Source of the DNA: Nocardioides sp.
Lineage (GTDB): Bacteria > Actinomycetota > Actinomycetes > Propionibacteriales > Nocardioidaceae
Direction of reading: 5' to 3'
Length of the DNA stretch: 6,402 bases
Assembly (NCBI GenBank): GCA_025965295.1
Contig: JAOPXF010000516.1
Coordinates: 1-6,402 of the forward strand
Part shown: piece by piece, positions 5,642 to 6,402 of the stretch
Layout of the letters: every line of letters starts with the position of its first letter
Numbering within the stretch: the first letter of the stretch is position 1
Notes under the pieces: model-generated
The model's database searches: none
Seen by the model: the letters and a program-made list of their open reading frames with translations, nothing else
Told to the model about the DNA's origin: nothing
Made by a program: the position numbers and the translations under genes

Positions 5642-6289
5642 TCAGCCCGCCGCGGCGGCGAGCAGCACGGCGGCGCACCAGCGGTCGGCACGCTCCGGCT
5701 GGCCCCTCCAGTCGGCCCCGGGCGGCAGGGTGAGCGTGCAGCTGAGCCAGGCGTCGCCGAAGAGGCCGAAGTAGCCCAGCTCGGTGCCCTCGCGCCCGTG
5801 GCCCGAGCACCGGGTGGCGACCGACGGTGCGCCGTACGCCGGACCCTTCGCCCGCGTGCACCCGGGCCGCAGCTCGTCGCGGCGTAGGGCGTTCGCCCTG
5901 GCCCGGGTGACCGGGGGAGCGAAGACCCAGGCCCTGGCCACGGCTCCGTCGGCCGCGGTCCAGGTGCAGCCGAACTCGTGCGCGACGTCCCTGACCCCGG
6001 GGGCCAGCCGGGCCGGGTCGCCGTTGGCGTACGACGTCGACGACGCGACCTCGGCACCGAGTGCCTCCCGCGCCTGCGCCGGCGCGACCAGTCCGCAGAA
6101 GTCCGCCCGCGGCACGGTGAGCGCATTGGTGTCGACCGACGCCAGCGGCGTGCTCGATGCCGACGGGACGGTGGCCGGCTCGTGGGGCGGGTCCCCCTGG
6201 CACCCCGCAAGACCACCGAGCCCCAGGGTCAGCACGACCGGGAGCGCCGCGAGCTGCGCGCGGCGCGGCGATCGACGTACGGCGGGCAT
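5642..6289 (-). CDS. Lipoprotein with six conserved-type cysteines (DUF3558-like)
   Basis: A 215-residue predicted lipoprotein. The signal peptide has a basic start (RRSPRR), a hydrophobic core at 12-26 and the lipobox LAGC with the lipidated cysteine at 30. A Pro/Ser/Thr linker (31-58) follows. The mature domain has six further cysteines, C65, C108, C144, C161, C184 and C205, enough for three disulfides. DFCGLV at 64-69, a helix with REALG, and EFGCTW at 105-110 recall the DUF3558 type of actinobacterial lipoprotein. That match is tentative and no function is known. The ATG at 6289 is preferred over a TTG at 6298 because a TANNNT box (TAGGTT) ends seven bases before it, which fits a leaderless message. 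The gene is divergent from ftsE across 75 bases and 101 bases upstream of the secretion-type operon. Confidence 0.85.
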   Translation of the reverse strand: MPAVRRSPRRAQLAALPVVLTLGLGGLAGCQGDPPHEPATVPSASSTPLASVDTNALTVPRADFCGLVAPAQAREALGAEVASSTSYANGDPARLAPGVRDVAHEFGCTWTAADGAVARAWVFAPPVTRARANALRRDELRPGCTRAKGPAYGAPSVATRCSGHGREGTELGYFGLFGDAWLSCTLTLPPGADWRGQPERADRWCAAVLLAAAAG

Positions 6290-6296
6290 GGGGGTC

Positions 6297-6302
6297 AACC
6301 TA
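6297..6302 (-). promoter_or_regulatory. Candidate -10 box of leaderless lipoprotein promoter
   Basis: On the minus strand TAGGTT matches TANNNT and ends seven bases before the ATG at 6289, so transcription would start at the start codon. No Shine-Dalgarno is present. No good -35 hexamer is visible 17 bases upstream. Confidence 0.45.
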
Positions 6303-6351
6303 CGACCTGGGGAGGTACGGCGCGGTGTCCCGGCGGCTCGGGGACCTCGGC

Positions 6352-6357
6352 TACCCT
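6352..6357 (+). promoter_or_regulatory. Candidate -10 box of leaderless ftsE promoter
   Basis: TACCCT matches TANNNT and ends seven bases before the ftsE GTG. There is no Shine-Dalgarno in between, so a leaderless ftsE message is predicted. No convincing -35 is seen. Confidence 0.5.
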
Positions 6358-6364
6358 CGATCCA

Positions 6365-6402
6365 GTGATTCGCTTCGAAAAGGTCACCAAGGCCTATCCC
6401 GG
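6365..6402 (+). CDS. ftsE: Cell division ATP-binding protein FtsE, 5' end only
   Basis: Only the first 12 complete codons are in the window, starting with GTG and reading VIRFEKVTKAYP. This is the typical start of actinobacterial FtsE: the first strand of the ABC ATPase domain and the aromatic A-loop region (Tyr at residue 11). With FtsX, FtsE forms an ABC-type complex at the division site that controls peptidoglycan hydrolases. The Walker motifs lie beyond the edge. The prfB-to-ftsE neighbourhood known in Actinobacteria supports the call. Other ABC ATPases can begin in a similar way, so it is not certain from 12 residues alone. Confidence 0.85.
   Translation, partial: MIRFEKVTKAYP

Noticed and set aside
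2971..5733. A 920-codon open frame on the plus strand opposite the secretion-type operon
   Set aside because: Long antisense frames are expected in GC-rich DNA, where stop codons are rare. The product is Arg/Gly/Ala/Pro-rich without domains, while the minus-strand genes show coherent domains and coupled starts.

Overview
The window is very GC-rich. Third codon positions are almost all G/C, and GTG starts and leaderless-type promoters are common. It carries prfB near its left end and the first codons of ftsE at its right edge. The prfB to ftsE (then ftsX, smpB) neighbourhood is typical of Actinobacteria. The protein style (NPCBM-type secreted protein, TY-Chap-like protein, WXG100/ESX-type cargo) suggests a Nocardioides-like member of the Propionibacteriales, but the genus is an inference.

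Layout. Positions 1-137 are an upstream/leader stretch. A plus-strand block follows: a secreted protein with an N-terminal beta-sandwich-like part and a C-terminal NPCBM-like part (138-956), then peptide chain release factor 2 (988-2106), then a small TY-Chap/YbjN-like protein (2118-2564). A minus-strand block then runs from right to left: a six-cysteine lipoprotein (6289-5642), a 101-bp gap, and five tightly packed genes. These five are an EspC/WXG100-like 99-residue helical protein (5540-5241), a 400-residue protein with an N-terminal WXG domain and a C-terminal glycine-zipper region (5244-4042), a 118-residue three-helix membrane protein (4036-3680), a Mog1/PsbP/LpqN-like protein (3687-3202) and an EspG-like protein (3212-2535). 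Consecutive genes in this run overlap by 4 to 11 bases or are 5 bases apart, so they read as one translationally coupled operon. ftsE begins divergently at 6365.

Interpretation. The minus-strand operon looks like an orphan type VII secretion (ESX) cargo module placed between prfB and ftsE. My reading is: a small helical targeting partner with an FxxxD motif, a WXG-fused and probably membrane-active effector, a candidate membrane immunity protein, and two chaperone-like proteins. No EccC-type ATPase or other secretion machinery lies in the window. The toxin/immunity reading is a hypothesis from architecture, not a demonstrated function. prfB, ftsE and the lipoprotein gene each have a TANNNT -10 hexamer 7-8 bases before the start codon and no Shine-Dalgarno, which predicts leaderless transcripts for all three.
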